This document shows, piece after piece, positions 1 to 8,474 of a stretch of 64,000 nt of DNA. The stretch's first letter is position 1; the number at the start of each line of letters is the position of its first letter. Both the position numbers and the translations under genes were made by a program. The notes under the pieces were generated by a model, which was not told the DNA's origin, did no database searches, and saw only the letters and a program-made list of their open reading frames with translations. Source of the DNA: Streptomyces sp. NBC_01476 (GTDB lineage: Bacteria; Actinomycetota; Actinomycetes; Streptomycetales; Streptomycetaceae); NCBI RefSeq assembly GCF_036227265.1, contig NZ_CP109446.1:1401501-1465500 (forward strand), in the 5' to 3' direction.

Positions 1-367
1 CGGTGAGCCGGCCGATCTTGAAGGCGGCCTCGTTCGCCTCGGCGCCGGAGTTGGCGAAGAACACCCGGCCGGGCCGGCCGAAGAGCTGCAGCAGCTTCTC
101 GGCCAGCGCCACCGGGGGCTCGGCGATGAAGAGGTTGGAGACGTGCCCGAGGGCGGCGACCTGCCGGGTGACGGCAGCGACGATCGCCGGGTGGGCGGTG
201 CCGAGGGCGTTGACGGCGATACCGGCGAGGAAGTCGTAGTAGACCTTCCCGTCGGCGTCCCAGAACCGGGTGCCCTCGCCGCGGACCAGCGGCAGCCGGG
301 GCAGGCCGTAGTTGTCCATCAGCGCGCCCTGCCAGCGCTGGGACAGTTCCTCGTTGCCGGTGGTCAC
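1..367 (-). CDS. argD: Acetylornithine aminotransferase, N-terminal part (runs off the window)
   Basis: PLP-dependent aminotransferase that makes N-acetylornithine from N-acetylglutamate semialdehyde in arginine synthesis, in the cytoplasm. The first 122 residues are in the window. They show the class-III aminotransferase start ([33 protein letters not shown]) and the [15 protein letters not shown] segment that binds the PLP phosphate. The GTG start (365-367) overlaps the argB stop in a GTGA arrangement, so translation is probably coupled. The lysine that binds PLP lies outside the window. Last visible gene of the argC-J-B-D operon. Confidence 0.93.
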   Translation of the reverse strand, partial: MTTGNEELSQRWQGALMDNYGLPRLPLVRGEGTRFWDADGKVYYDFLAGIAVNALGTAHPAIVAAVTRQVAALGHVSNLFIAEPPVALAEKLLQLFGRPGRVFFANSGAEANEAAFKIGRLT

Positions 368-1320
368 CGGGCTCCCCCTTCGGTCGTCGGCACGCTGTTC
401 CAGGCGTCGGGCGCGCCTGGTGCGCCCGGTGTCCCGGGGTCGGGCACGACCATGGTGCCGATCCCCTCGTCGGTGAAGATCTCCAGCAGGATCGCGTGCT
501 GGACGCGGCCGTCGATGACCCGGGCGGTGTGCACGCCGTTGCGGACCGCGTGCAGGCAGCCCTCCATCTTCGGGACCATGCCGCTGGAGAGCTCGGGCAG
601 CAGCTTCTCCAGCTCGGTGGCGGTGAGCCGGCTGATCACGTCATCGCTGTTGGGCCAGTCCTCGTAGAGGCCCTCGACGTCGGTGAGGACCATCAGCGTC
701 TCGGCGCCGAGGGCGGCGGCCAGCGCCGCGGCGGCGGTGTCGGCGTTGACGTTGTAGACATGGCTGTCGTCGCCGGCCCGGGCGATGGAGGAGACCACCG
801 GGATGCGGCCGTCGTCCAGCAGCGCCTGGATGGCTCCGGTGTCGATCGCGGTGATCTCCCCGACCCGCCCGATGTCCACGCGCTGCCCGTCGATCGTCGG
901 GTAGTGCTTGACCGCGGTGATGGTGTGCGCGTCCTCGCCGGTCATGCCGACCGCGAGGGGGCCGTGCTGGTTGAGCAGGCCGACCAGTTCGCGCTGCACC
1001 TGGCCGGCCAGCACCATCCGTACGACGTCCATCGCCTCGGGGGTGGTGACCCGCAGTCCGGCCTTGAACTCGCTGACCAGACCGTGCAGGTCGAGCTGGG
1101 CGCTGATCTGCGGGCCGCCGCCGTGCACCACGACCGGCTTGAGCCCGGCATGCCGCAGGAAGACCACGTCCTGGGCGAAGGCGGCCTTCAGCTCCTCGTC
1201 CACCATGGCGTTCCCGCCGAACTTGATGACGACGGTCCGGCCGTGGTGGCGGGTCAGCCAGGGCAGCGCCTCGATGAGGATCTGGGCCTTGGGCAGTGCG
1301 GTGTGCTTGCGAGTGCTCAT
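364..1320 (-). CDS. argB: Acetylglutamate kinase
   Basis: Phosphorylates N-acetylglutamate with ATP, the second step of the acetylated arginine pathway. 318 residues, normal for the amino-acid-kinase fold. The phosphate-binding VIKFGGNAM (about residues 31-39, with Lys33) and HGGGPQIS (about 66-73) are intact, as is the [19 protein letters not shown] segment of the nucleotide site. The start overlaps the argJ stop by four bases (ATGA), and the stop overlaps the argD GTG. Its C-terminal tail is rich in Pro, Gly and Ala (about residues 296-318), a short low-complexity extension. Confidence 0.96.
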   Translation of the reverse strand: MSTRKHTALPKAQILIEALPWLTRHHGRTVVIKFGGNAMVDEELKAAFAQDVVFLRHAGLKPVVVHGGGPQISAQLDLHGLVSEFKAGLRVTTPEAMDVVRMVLAGQVQRELVGLLNQHGPLAVGMTGEDAHTITAVKHYPTIDGQRVDIGRVGEITAIDTGAIQALLDDGRIPVVSSIARAGDDSHVYNVNADTAAAALAAALGAETLMVLTDVEGLYEDWPNSDDVISRLTATELEKLLPELSSGMVPKMEGCLHAVRNGVHTARVIDGRVQHAILLEIFTDEGIGTMVVPDPGTPGAPGAPDAWNSVPTTEGGAR

Positions 1321-2467
1321 GAGCTGTACGCGCTGTTCTCGTGGACGTAGTCGGCGGTGAGGTCGTTGGTCCAGATGACGGCGGAGGCGTCGCCGGCCGC
1401 GAGGTCGGCGGTGATCACGACCTCCCGGAAGCGCATGTCCACCAGGTCGCGGTCCTCACCGACCGAGCCGTCGCGGCAGACCCACACGCCGTTGATCGCG
1501 ACGTCCAGCCGGTCCGGTTCGTAGACGGCCGCGGTGGTGCCGATCGCGGCCAGCACCCGGCCCCAGTTGGGGTCCTCGCCATGGATGGCGCACTTGAGCA
1601 GGTTGTTGCGGGCGATGCTCCGGCCGACCTCGACCGCGTCCTCCTCGCTCGCCGCGTGCACGACCTCGATCCTGATGTCCTTGCTCGCGCCCTCGGCGTC
1701 GCCGATCAGCTGGCGGGCCAGGTCGCCGCAGACGGTCCGCACCGCGTCGGCGAACTCGTCGTAGTCCGGGGTGACGCCCGCGGCCCCGGAGGCGAGCAGC
1801 AGGACGGTGTCGTTGGTGGACATGCAGCCGTCGGAGTCGATCCGGTCGAAGGTCTGGCGGGTGGCGTCACGGAGCGCCTTGTCCAGGGTGCCGGCGTCGA
1901 GGTCGGCGTCGGTGGTGAGCACGACGAGCATGGTGGCCAGGCCCGGTGCGAGCATGCCGGCGCCCTTGGCCATGCCGCCGACCGTCCAGCCGGCCGCACT
2001 GGCCGCGACGGCCGTCTTGTGGACGGTGTCGGTGGTCTTGATGGCGATGGCCGCCTTCTCGCCGCCGTGCTCGGACAGGGCCGCGGCGGCCTTCTCGATC
2101 CCGGGCAGCAGCTTGTCCATCGGCAGCAGGACGCCGATCAGCCCGGTGGAGGCGATGGCGATCTCGCCGGCGCTGTGGCCCAGCACCTCGGCGGCCTTCT
2201 CGGCGGTGGCGTGCGTGTCCTGGAAGCCCTTCGGACCGGTGCAGGCATTGGCGCCACCGGAGTTGAGGACGACGGCGGTCACCTCGCCGCCCTTGACGAC
2301 CTGCTGCGACCAGAGCACGGGGGCGGCCTTCACGCGGTTGGACGTGAAGACACCGGCCGCGGCGCGGCGCGGTCCGGTGTTGACCACGAGGGCCAGGTCC
2401 GGGTTGCCGCTCGCCTTGATCCCGGCGGCGATGCCCGCGGCCGTGAACCCCTTCGCTGCCGTCACGC

Positions 2468-2471
<4 letters not shown>
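1317..2471 (-). CDS. argJ: Bifunctional glutamate N-acetyltransferase/ornithine acetyltransferase
   Basis: Recycles the acetyl group from N-acetylornithine to glutamate, which makes the arginine pathway cyclic. 384 residues, a typical ArgJ length. It self-cleaves before a nucleophilic threonine, here Thr180 in the [14 protein letters not shown] motif. The start is GTG (MSVTAAKGF, the usual actinobacterial ArgJ start) with AAGGAG just upstream. That GTG overlaps the stop of a 44-codon ORF, not argC directly, so argJ translation may depend on that small ORF. The 3' end overlaps argB by ATGA. Confidence 0.95.
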
Positions 2472-3686
<1,215 letters not shown>

Positions 3687-3717
3687 GCCCGTATCGGAGC
3701 GGCGGGGGCGGCGGTGG

Positions 3718-4863
3718 TCAGGCTTTGGTGGCGCGGAGGATGACGAATTTGGGGTCGGAGGCGACGACCTCGCAGCTGCCGAAGAGACGGCGCAGGCGCA
3801 GGTGGTAGGGCAGGTGGCGGTTGGCCACCACAACCAGGGTGCCGCCGGGGCGCAGGGCGGCGTGGGCGGTGGCGAACATGTGCCGGGCCGCGGTCTCGGT
3901 GGTGGCGCGGTGGGAGTGGAAGGGCGGGTTGTTCAGGATCAGGTCGACGCTCTCCGGCGGGACCGCGGTGAGGGCGTCGGCGACCTGGAACTCGGCCTTG
4001 GTGGCCGGGTCCGCGTTGGCGCGGAACGTCGCCTCGGCGGAGGCGACCGCCTGGTGCGACTCGTCGGTGAAGAGCACCTCGCAGGCCGGGTTGGCCAGCG
4101 CCGCGGCCGTACCGACGACGCCGTTCCCGCAGCCGAGGTCGACCACCCGGTCCTGGCCGCCGCGCTCGGGCAGGTGCTGGAGCAGGAAGCGGGTGCCGAT
4201 GTCGAGGCGGTCGGCACAGAAGACGCCGGCGTGGTTGGTGACGGTACGGCCGGAGACCGCGCCGACACCCTCCGGGAGCGCGTACCGCAGCGGCCACGGG
4301 TTCGGGCCGCGCGCGGTGATCTCCGGGGTCGGCGTGCAGAAGATCAGCCGCGCCTTGCGGACCGCCCGGGAGGTGCGGGTCGGACCGAGGATCCGTTCGA
4401 AGAGCCGCAGCGTCGAGGTGTGGATCTCGGTGACCATGCCGGTGCCGACCACCAGGGTGTCCGGGCGGACGGCGGGCGCCAGCCGGTGCAGCTGGTCCTC
4501 CAGCAGCGCGAGGCTTTTGGGCACCCGGATCAGCAGCAGGTCGATCCGCTCCGGCGGGGTGTCCTGGGTGGACAGCAGCCGCAGCCGCGCCTGCGGGGCG
4601 TTGCGCCGCAGGTTCGCCCGAGTGGCCTGCTGGGCCAGGAAGGAGTCCGAGATCTGGGTGGGCCCCCACGGGGCCAGCGCGGTCGCCAAGGCGCCCCAGC
4701 GGTCGCCCACCACCACGATCTCGCCGTCCCGGGTGAGCCCCTCCTCCGCGAGGTGCCGCAGCAGATAGTCGTCGGCGGCATCCCACGCCCGCAGTTGCTC
4801 CCGCGGTTCGGCCGGGAATCGGGTCAGGTCGAGGTCGCCCCAGGGCGCGTTGAATCGGTACAT
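3718..4863 (-). CDS. RsmC/RlmG-like class I SAM methyltransferase
   Basis: Probable rRNA guanine-N2 methyltransferase. 381 residues in two tandem Rossmann-like halves: a degenerate N-terminal copy (about 1-185) and a catalytic C-terminal copy (about 200-381). The SAM motif VDLGCGNGVVG is at 241-251 and the target-amine motif NNPPFHSH at 311-318, the signature of RsmC/RlmG-type N2-guanine enzymes. It lies upstream of argC on the same strand with a 90-bp gap that holds the arg promoter, so it is a separate unit. Whether the target is 16S or 23S rRNA cannot be told from the sequence. Confidence 0.82.
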   Translation of the reverse strand: MYRFNAPWGDLDLTRFPAEPREQLRAWDAADDYLLRHLAEEGLTRDGEIVVVGDRWGALATALAPWGPTQISDSFLAQQATRANLRRNAPQARLRLLSTQDTPPERIDLLLIRVPKSLALLEDQLHRLAPAVRPDTLVVGTGMVTEIHTSTLRLFERILGPTRTSRAVRKARLIFCTPTPEITARGPNPWPLRYALPEGVGAVSGRTVTNHAGVFCADRLDIGTRFLLQHLPERGGQDRVVDLGCGNGVVGTAAALANPACEVLFTDESHQAVASAEATFRANADPATKAEFQVADALTAVPPESVDLILNNPPFHSHRATTETAARHMFATAHAALRPGGTLVVVANRHLPYHLRLRRLFGSCEVVASDPKFVILRATKA

Positions 4864-5168
4864 CGTGCCTGCAAGCGTAGGGCCTGCGCGGCCGGCGCGG
4901 TGTGGGCCGCCGGGCGGGGGCGCCGGGGGGCGGTGGCGTGGTGCCGTGGGGGTGCGTCGCCGGCCGGCGGTCCGGGGGGTGCGTCGCTGGGCTGCGGACG
5001 TGCGGGCCGGGCGGGGCCGGGCCGGGCCGGGCCGCGGGCATACGGGCGCTGGGCCGGGCTGAGCCGGGCGGGGCCGGGGACATGCGGGTCGGGCCGGGCC
5101 GGACCGCGGGCATACGGAGACGGTCCGGGCGGGGCCGGGTGCTTACGGGGCCGGGCGCCGGCATGCGG
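4864..5168. repeat. GC-rich degenerate tandem repeats, no gene
   Basis: About 300 bp of GGGCCGGGC-type low complexity. A CATACGG/CATGCGG-like core recurs at about 4999, 5039, 5080, 5110, 5142 and 5161, followed each time by GGGCCGGGC runs. All frames are open only because of composition. The spacing is irregular (roughly 20-42 bp), so this is a decayed array, not a clean satellite. Confidence 0.6.
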
Positions 5169-5201
5169 CGGGGCCCGGAGGCATGTCCAGCCTCCGGGCC
5201 C
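5169..5201 (-). terminator. Strong hairpin terminator after the tRNA-like RNA locus
   Basis: A perfect 13-bp stem (GGGGCCCGGAGGC paired with GCCTCCGGGCCCC) closes a 7-nt loop. It lies about 40 nt downstream of the last tRNA-like element on the minus strand. There is no T-run, as is common in Streptomyces. It suggests the locus is a transcribed unit ending here. Confidence 0.7.
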
Positions 5202-5240
5202 CTGAGAATGCCGCTTCCGTGCACACGCCGGCACACTTGA

Positions 5241-5345
5241 GGCCGCGGGTCAGTCTGATGTCGTCGCGTTCTGCCATTGAACTACCGGTGCAGGAAGAGC
5301 ACCGGACCGGATTCGAACCGGCACCTGACGACCTAGCCCACGGCC
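5241..5345 (-). ncRNA. Permuted tRNA-like RNA, copy B
   Basis: Read on the minus strand, the tRNA parts come in the order 3' half then 5' half. A T arm (GCCGG stem, TTCGAAT loop, CCGGT stem; 5306-5322) is followed by the 3' acceptor strand CCGGTGC (5299-5305), a 7-nt linker TCTTCCT, the perfectly complementary 5' acceptor strand GCACCGG (5285-5291), TA, and a D arm with GTTC/GAAC stem and AATGGCA loop (5268-5282). GTCGTC and GACGAC then form the anticodon-stem equivalent. The flanks GGCCGTGGG (5337-5345) and CCCGCGGCC (5241-5249) pair over 9 bp with one G-U. The 5' half resembles bacterial tRNA-Gly. Either a circularly permuted tRNA or a YrlA-type Y RNA; the anticodon cannot be assigned. Confidence 0.72.
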
Positions 5346-5391
5346 GGTCGATCCGGCGATAAGCGGCGACTGCTGAGTCTGGAGCGAGAGT

Positions 5392-5501
5392 CTGAGATTG
5401 ATCGCGGTCTGCCTCTGCCGATTGGGCCACCCCGGCCAGAAATGTGCCGGGGGAGGGATTCGAACCCTCACTGGAACCGCCTCCATCACGACAAGCCTCA
5501 G
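5392..5501 (-). ncRNA. Permuted tRNA-like RNA, copy A
   Basis: Same permuted order as copy B. The T arm has GAGGG/CCCTC stems around TTCGAAT (5453-5469). It is followed by the 3' acceptor CCCCGGC (5446-5452), a 9-nt linker, the perfectly complementary 5' acceptor GCCGGGG (5430-5436), TG, and a D arm with GCC/GGC stem and a loop containing GG. GCGGT (5476-5480) pairs with ACCGC (5404-5408) as the anticodon-stem equivalent. The helix can extend through TGAT/ATCA and CTGAG/CTCAG in the flanks, with an asymmetric internal loop (GGAG against G). No 5' acceptor lies upstream of the T arm, so it is not a normal tRNA gene. A conserved uridine before an anticodon is not clearly placed, which favours a tRNA mimic over a decoding tRNA. 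Confidence 0.72.
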
Positions 5502-5510
5502 CTTCAGCTT

Positions 5511-5547
5511 TGCGCTTCTCGCGCACCCTCCGCGCTCCCGCGGAGGG
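5511..5547 (-). other. Two abutting hairpins leading into RNA copy A
   Basis: On the minus strand a 9-bp stem (CCCTCCGCG/CGCGGAGGG, loop GGAG) is followed without a gap by a 5-bp stem (TGCGC/GCGCA, loop GAGAA). They lie directly upstream of copy A and may be part of the same structured RNA or a processing signal. Confidence 0.5.
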
Positions 5548-5624
5548 CATCCAAGGGGGTACTGCCGCCGTCAGCCGTCATCATCGAACGTCGTCCAGGC
5601 ACGTCGGGGACGTCAAGACGGCGG

Positions 5625-6356
5625 CTACCCGAAGAGGTACCCGAACACCGCGTCGCCGACCCGCCGGTCGGCGACCTCAGCGCCGTTCGCCTCCTCCCGG
5701 GCGAACTTCACCGCCTGCTGCACCTTCTCGACGCGCTCCAGGAGTTCGTTCACCCGGCGGGCAGGCAGCGCGCCGGAGAACTTGACCGTGGTCCAGTAAC
5801 CGACCGGCACGTCCTCGTAGTACACCTCCACCTGCGCGGGGTGCTTCTCGGTCGCCTCCGCCTTCACATGGTTGCGCGGCACCTTCTTGGTGCGGATCGT
5901 CCGCACCGCCTCGGTCTTCCACGCGTCGGTGGAGGCGTCCAGGTTCCACGCTTCGGCCGCGTCCAGCACCGGCAGCTTGCGGACGAAGGTGTTCAGGTCG
6001 GTGAGCTGCTTCTCCAGGAAGAGCAGGTAGGACACGGGTACGTCCCGCAGCAGCGCGGTGCCGTCCACCGTGACATCCGCGCGGGCCTCGCAGTTGGCCC
6101 AGTCCTTGGTGGCGGTCACGTCGAAGAGCCGGGTCAGCGCGGTCGCGGTGGAGCGCAGCACGCTCTCGGCCTGGATCTGCACGCGGGTCGACTCGGGCGG
6201 CAGTTGCTCGCCCTCCTCGTCCTTGGGCTGGTAGGTCCGGGAGATTCCGGAGAGCAACGCGGGCTTCTGCAGGTCGTGATGGGCCTGGGTCAGCTCCTGC
6301 TGCGCCTTGGACTTGACGCCCTTCTCGACCGCGATGATCTGGTTCAGTTTCGCCAC
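5625..6356 (-). CDS. Conserved actinobacterial protein of unknown function beside the RNA locus
   Basis: 243 residues from a GTG start (VAKLNQIIAVEKG). I recall this as a conserved protein of unknown function in actinobacteria (possibly the DUF7873 family; name from memory). No catalytic motif, signal peptide or membrane span is visible. The N-terminal half is charged and helical (KSKAQQELTQAHHDLQK), and a C-terminal helix (RVNELLERVEKVQQAVKFA) looks amphipathic. The upstream extension in the same frame lacks coding character. It ends about 80 bp before the structured-RNA locus on the same strand, so RNA and protein may be one transcript. A role in binding or handling that RNA is only an inference from position. 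Confidence 0.7.
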   Translation of the reverse strand: MAKLNQIIAVEKGVKSKAQQELTQAHHDLQKPALLSGISRTYQPKDEEGEQLPPESTRVQIQAESVLRSTATALTRLFDVTATKDWANCEARADVTVDGTALLRDVPVSYLLFLEKQLTDLNTFVRKLPVLDAAEAWNLDASTDAWKTEAVRTIRTKKVPRNHVKAEATEKHPAQVEVYYEDVPVGYWTTVKFSGALPARRVNELLERVEKVQQAVKFAREEANGAEVADRRVGDAVFGYLFG

Positions 6357-6465
6357 GGCCCGACCGTAACAGCCACCGTTCGCCGGTTCGACCGGATTAT
6401 CCGACCGCACCCCCGCACCCGCCGCCCTCTCCCCCACCGCCCCGCTCACCCGGCCCCCACTGTGG

Positions 6466-6678
6466 TCAGGACCGCTCGAACTCTCCTTGGGCAACCGCGG
6501 CCACGAAGGAGGAGAACGCCTCAGCCGGGAAGACCAGAACCGGGCCGCGCGGGTTCTTGGAGTCGCGAACGGGGACCACGCCGCATGAGGCGGTGAGGTT
6601 GGCGGCGACCTCGATGCAGTTGCCGCCGTTGTTGCTGTAGGAGGACTTGAACCAACGGGGTGACTCGTTCGTGGTCAT
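6466..6678 (-). CDS. DUF397 domain small protein
   Basis: 70 residues with the DUF397 hallmarks WFKSSYSNNGGNCIEVA and VPVRDSKNPRGPVLVFP. Such proteins are encoded next to XRE-type regulators throughout Streptomyces, where they act as partner or antagonist of the DNA-binding protein (the WhiJ/AbaA-like arrangement). The chosen ATG overlaps the XRE stop as TGATG; a GTG one codon upstream is also possible. Same operon as the XRE gene. Confidence 0.9.
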   Translation of the reverse strand: MTTNESPRWFKSSYSNNGGNCIEVAANLTASCGVVPVRDSKNPRGPVLVFPAEAFSSFVAAVAQGEFERS

Positions 6679-7517
6679 CACGGGGTGCCCTTTCGTACCT
6701 CTTCGATCATGGCCACCGATGCGGTCTGCGACAGCGATTCGGCCTGCAGTTGATGGTAGGCGGTCAACAGGGGGAGCACGGTCACACTTTCTCGGTCCAG
6801 ATGCCCCTGAGCCTGTGATTCGGCGTAGGCGACGACGGACCGGTCGGGCAGCGTCAAGAGGTTGACAGGCAGGTCGAACGTACGACGTTCTCCGATCTCG
6901 TACGGTGCCACCTGCAGCAGCGTGTTCGGCATCGCGGCGAACTCGACCAGCCGCGCCAACTGAGCATCCATCACGGCAGCTCCGCCAATCGGCCGACGGA
7001 TGCAGCTCTCATCCATGGTCACGAACAGCATGGGTGGGCGGGCCCGGACCAGCGCAGCCTGCCGGTCAGCCAGGAACGAGACCCGTTCCTCCGCCTGTGC
7101 CGGTGTGATGGCTCCCCGCCGCACCGCCGTGTTGGCCAGCACCCAGGCGTACTCCGGTGTCTGCAACAGGCCGGGAACGATCCCGATCTCAAACATCCGG
7201 ATCTCTGCTGCCCGGCCCTCATGGGCCACGTACTCGGGGAAGCCCTCCAGTAATGAGCCACGCCGCATCTCGCGCCACTCGCGCTCGAACGAGTCCGGTG
7301 AGTCTGCGGTCCCCAGTGCAAGGTCAACTGCACGTGCGAACGGGAGAGTTGGCGGCTTCCGACCAGTTTCAATGGCCGAAATATGCTGACTCGAATATGC
7401 CACGGCTGCGGCCAGTTGCTCCTGGTTCCAGCCGTGGTCCTCTCGCCACCTGCGAACGCGCGCGCCGTAAGCCGCTTGCGGGCTGCTGTCCGGGTGCAGC
7501 TCCTTGCGATTGACCAT
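6678..7517 (-). CDS. XRE-family regulator with DUF5753 domain
   Basis: 279 residues. An N-terminal helix-turn-helix (about 15-70: YGARVRRWREDHGWNQEQLA, HISAIETGRK) is followed by the DUF5753 sensor-like domain (about 90-270), recognised from FEIGIVPGLLQTPEYA, the VSFLADRQAAL stretch and MDESCIRRPIGG. It is cotranscribed with the DUF397 gene and divergent from a HATPase gene. This trio is the usual WhiJ-like developmental or antibiotic control module of streptomycetes. DNA target unknown. Confidence 0.93.
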   Translation of the reverse strand: MVNRKELHPDSSPQAAYGARVRRWREDHGWNQEQLAAAVAYSSQHISAIETGRKPPTLPFARAVDLALGTADSPDSFEREWREMRRGSLLEGFPEYVAHEGRAAEIRMFEIGIVPGLLQTPEYAWVLANTAVRRGAITPAQAEERVSFLADRQAALVRARPPMLFVTMDESCIRRPIGGAAVMDAQLARLVEFAAMPNTLLQVAPYEIGERRTFDLPVNLLTLPDRSVVAYAESQAQGHLDRESVTVLPLLTAYHQLQAESLSQTASVAMIEEVRKGTP

Positions 7518-7656
7518 GTTGCGCCAACCCCTCCTTCATTCCTGATCAGTTGAAGGGTTCCTGACTCTAGGCCACGCTGAGCCGTCTTGGTAGCGGAATC
7601 GCTACGGAGAGACACGGACGTTGCCTCGGCGCGTTGAGCAAGCAGGGAGGTTCGGG

Positions 7657-8157
7657 ATGGGACCCAGCTCCGGGAATCAGAACAGGCTGGAACTGGCCTG
7701 CGAGCCCTCCGCCCCTCGGTACGCCCGAGCGCATGCCAAGGACGTACTCGGGAGGTGGGGAATGCCCCGGGAGCTCGTGGACGACGCTCTGTTGATCGTC
7801 TCCGAACTGGCCACCAACGCCGTCCGCCACGCTGGAGCATCAGCCGTGTCTCACGACCCCCAGCCCGGTCGGCAGGAGGACCGTCTCTGTGCCTTGTCAC
7901 TCCTGGTCCTCTCTGACGGGCTCTACATCTCGTTCTACGACGAGGCCCGGAGCCGGCCGCCTGTCCTGCGACAAGCCCCGGACGATTCGGAGACCGGTCG
8001 GGGCGTCGCCCTCGTCGATGGGCTGACGGACGGCGAATGGGGCTGGCAGCCCTCCGTCGACAGGCCGGGAAAGTACGTCTGGGCGCGACTCACGTTTGTC
8101 CGCCCCGACACCCAAGGTGCCATCAGTCAGCAGCCCCGGCCCTCAGTGGGGGCGTGA
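7657..8157 (+). CDS. HATPase (RsbW-like) ATP-binding regulatory protein
   Basis: 166 residues of the GHKL ATPase fold. The N box is SELATNAVRHA and the G box GRGVALVDGL. There is no histidine phosphoacceptor or sensor domain, so it resembles the stand-alone anti-sigma-like kinases that accompany XRE/DUF397 pairs. The ATG at 7657 is preferred over the upstream TTG because GGGAGG sits 6 nt before it. Its TGA overlaps a following GTG (GTGA), which suggests a coupled downstream gene. Confidence 0.85.
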   Translation: MGPSSGNQNRLELACEPSAPRYARAHAKDVLGRWGMPRELVDDALLIVSELATNAVRHAGASAVSHDPQPGRQEDRLCALSLLVLSDGLYISFYDEARSRPPVLRQAPDDSETGRGVALVDGLTDGEWGWQPSVDRPGKYVWARLTFVRPDTQGAISQQPRPSVGA

Positions 8158-8474
8158 CCACCACTGCCCGGTTCTCCGACGGGATCACCACCATCGCGCG
8201 GGTCGTCTGCGGCGATGCGCCCGGGCCAACGGTCCCTCATCCCCGCTCCGGTCGTGACCTCTTGATGGACCTCGGGGCCGGTGGCACCGAACTGGACTGC
8301 CTGCGCACGGAGCACGGCTGGCGCGGGCGGTACGCCCCCGTTGACGGCTGGATCGACGGCACCGACCTGGAAACCTGGACACCACGGCGCCGGCCCGACT
8401 GGTTCGCTACGGCACGCCCGACGACGGCCTGCGGCTGCCGCGTCTCATGTCCGCCGGACTGTCCGGCATCGTAA
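8154..8474 (+). CDS. Short ORF coupled to the HATPase gene, possibly a disrupted gene start
   Basis: 106 residues from a GTG that overlaps the HATPase stop. I do not recognise it. The first 75 residues (FSDGITTIARVV, GRDLLMDLGAGGTELDCL) read like coding sequence. The Arg/Pro/Cys-rich end looks like an out-of-frame read. It overlaps the start of the next ORF by 28 bp, where the radical-SAM-like frame can be followed upstream without a start to about 8370. A frameshift or deletion joining two former genes is likely around 8370-8450. Confidence 0.35.
   Translation: MTTTARFSDGITTIARVVCGDAPGPTVPHPRSGRDLLMDLGAGGTELDCLRTEHGWRGRYAPVDGWIDGTDLETWTPRRRPDWFATARPTTACGCRVSCPPDCPAS

Noticed and set aside
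5430-5489. Small ORFs with RDSNPH- or FEPSLEP-like peptides across the T-arm region
   Set aside because: These are translations of a tRNA-like T arm (GGGTTCGAATCCC) and are often mis-annotated as proteins.
5241-5501. Two ordinary tRNA genes in tandem
   Set aside because: The 3' acceptor strand and T arm precede the 5' acceptor in both units, and no 5' half is present upstream of either T arm, so a standard tRNA fold cannot be built in gene order.
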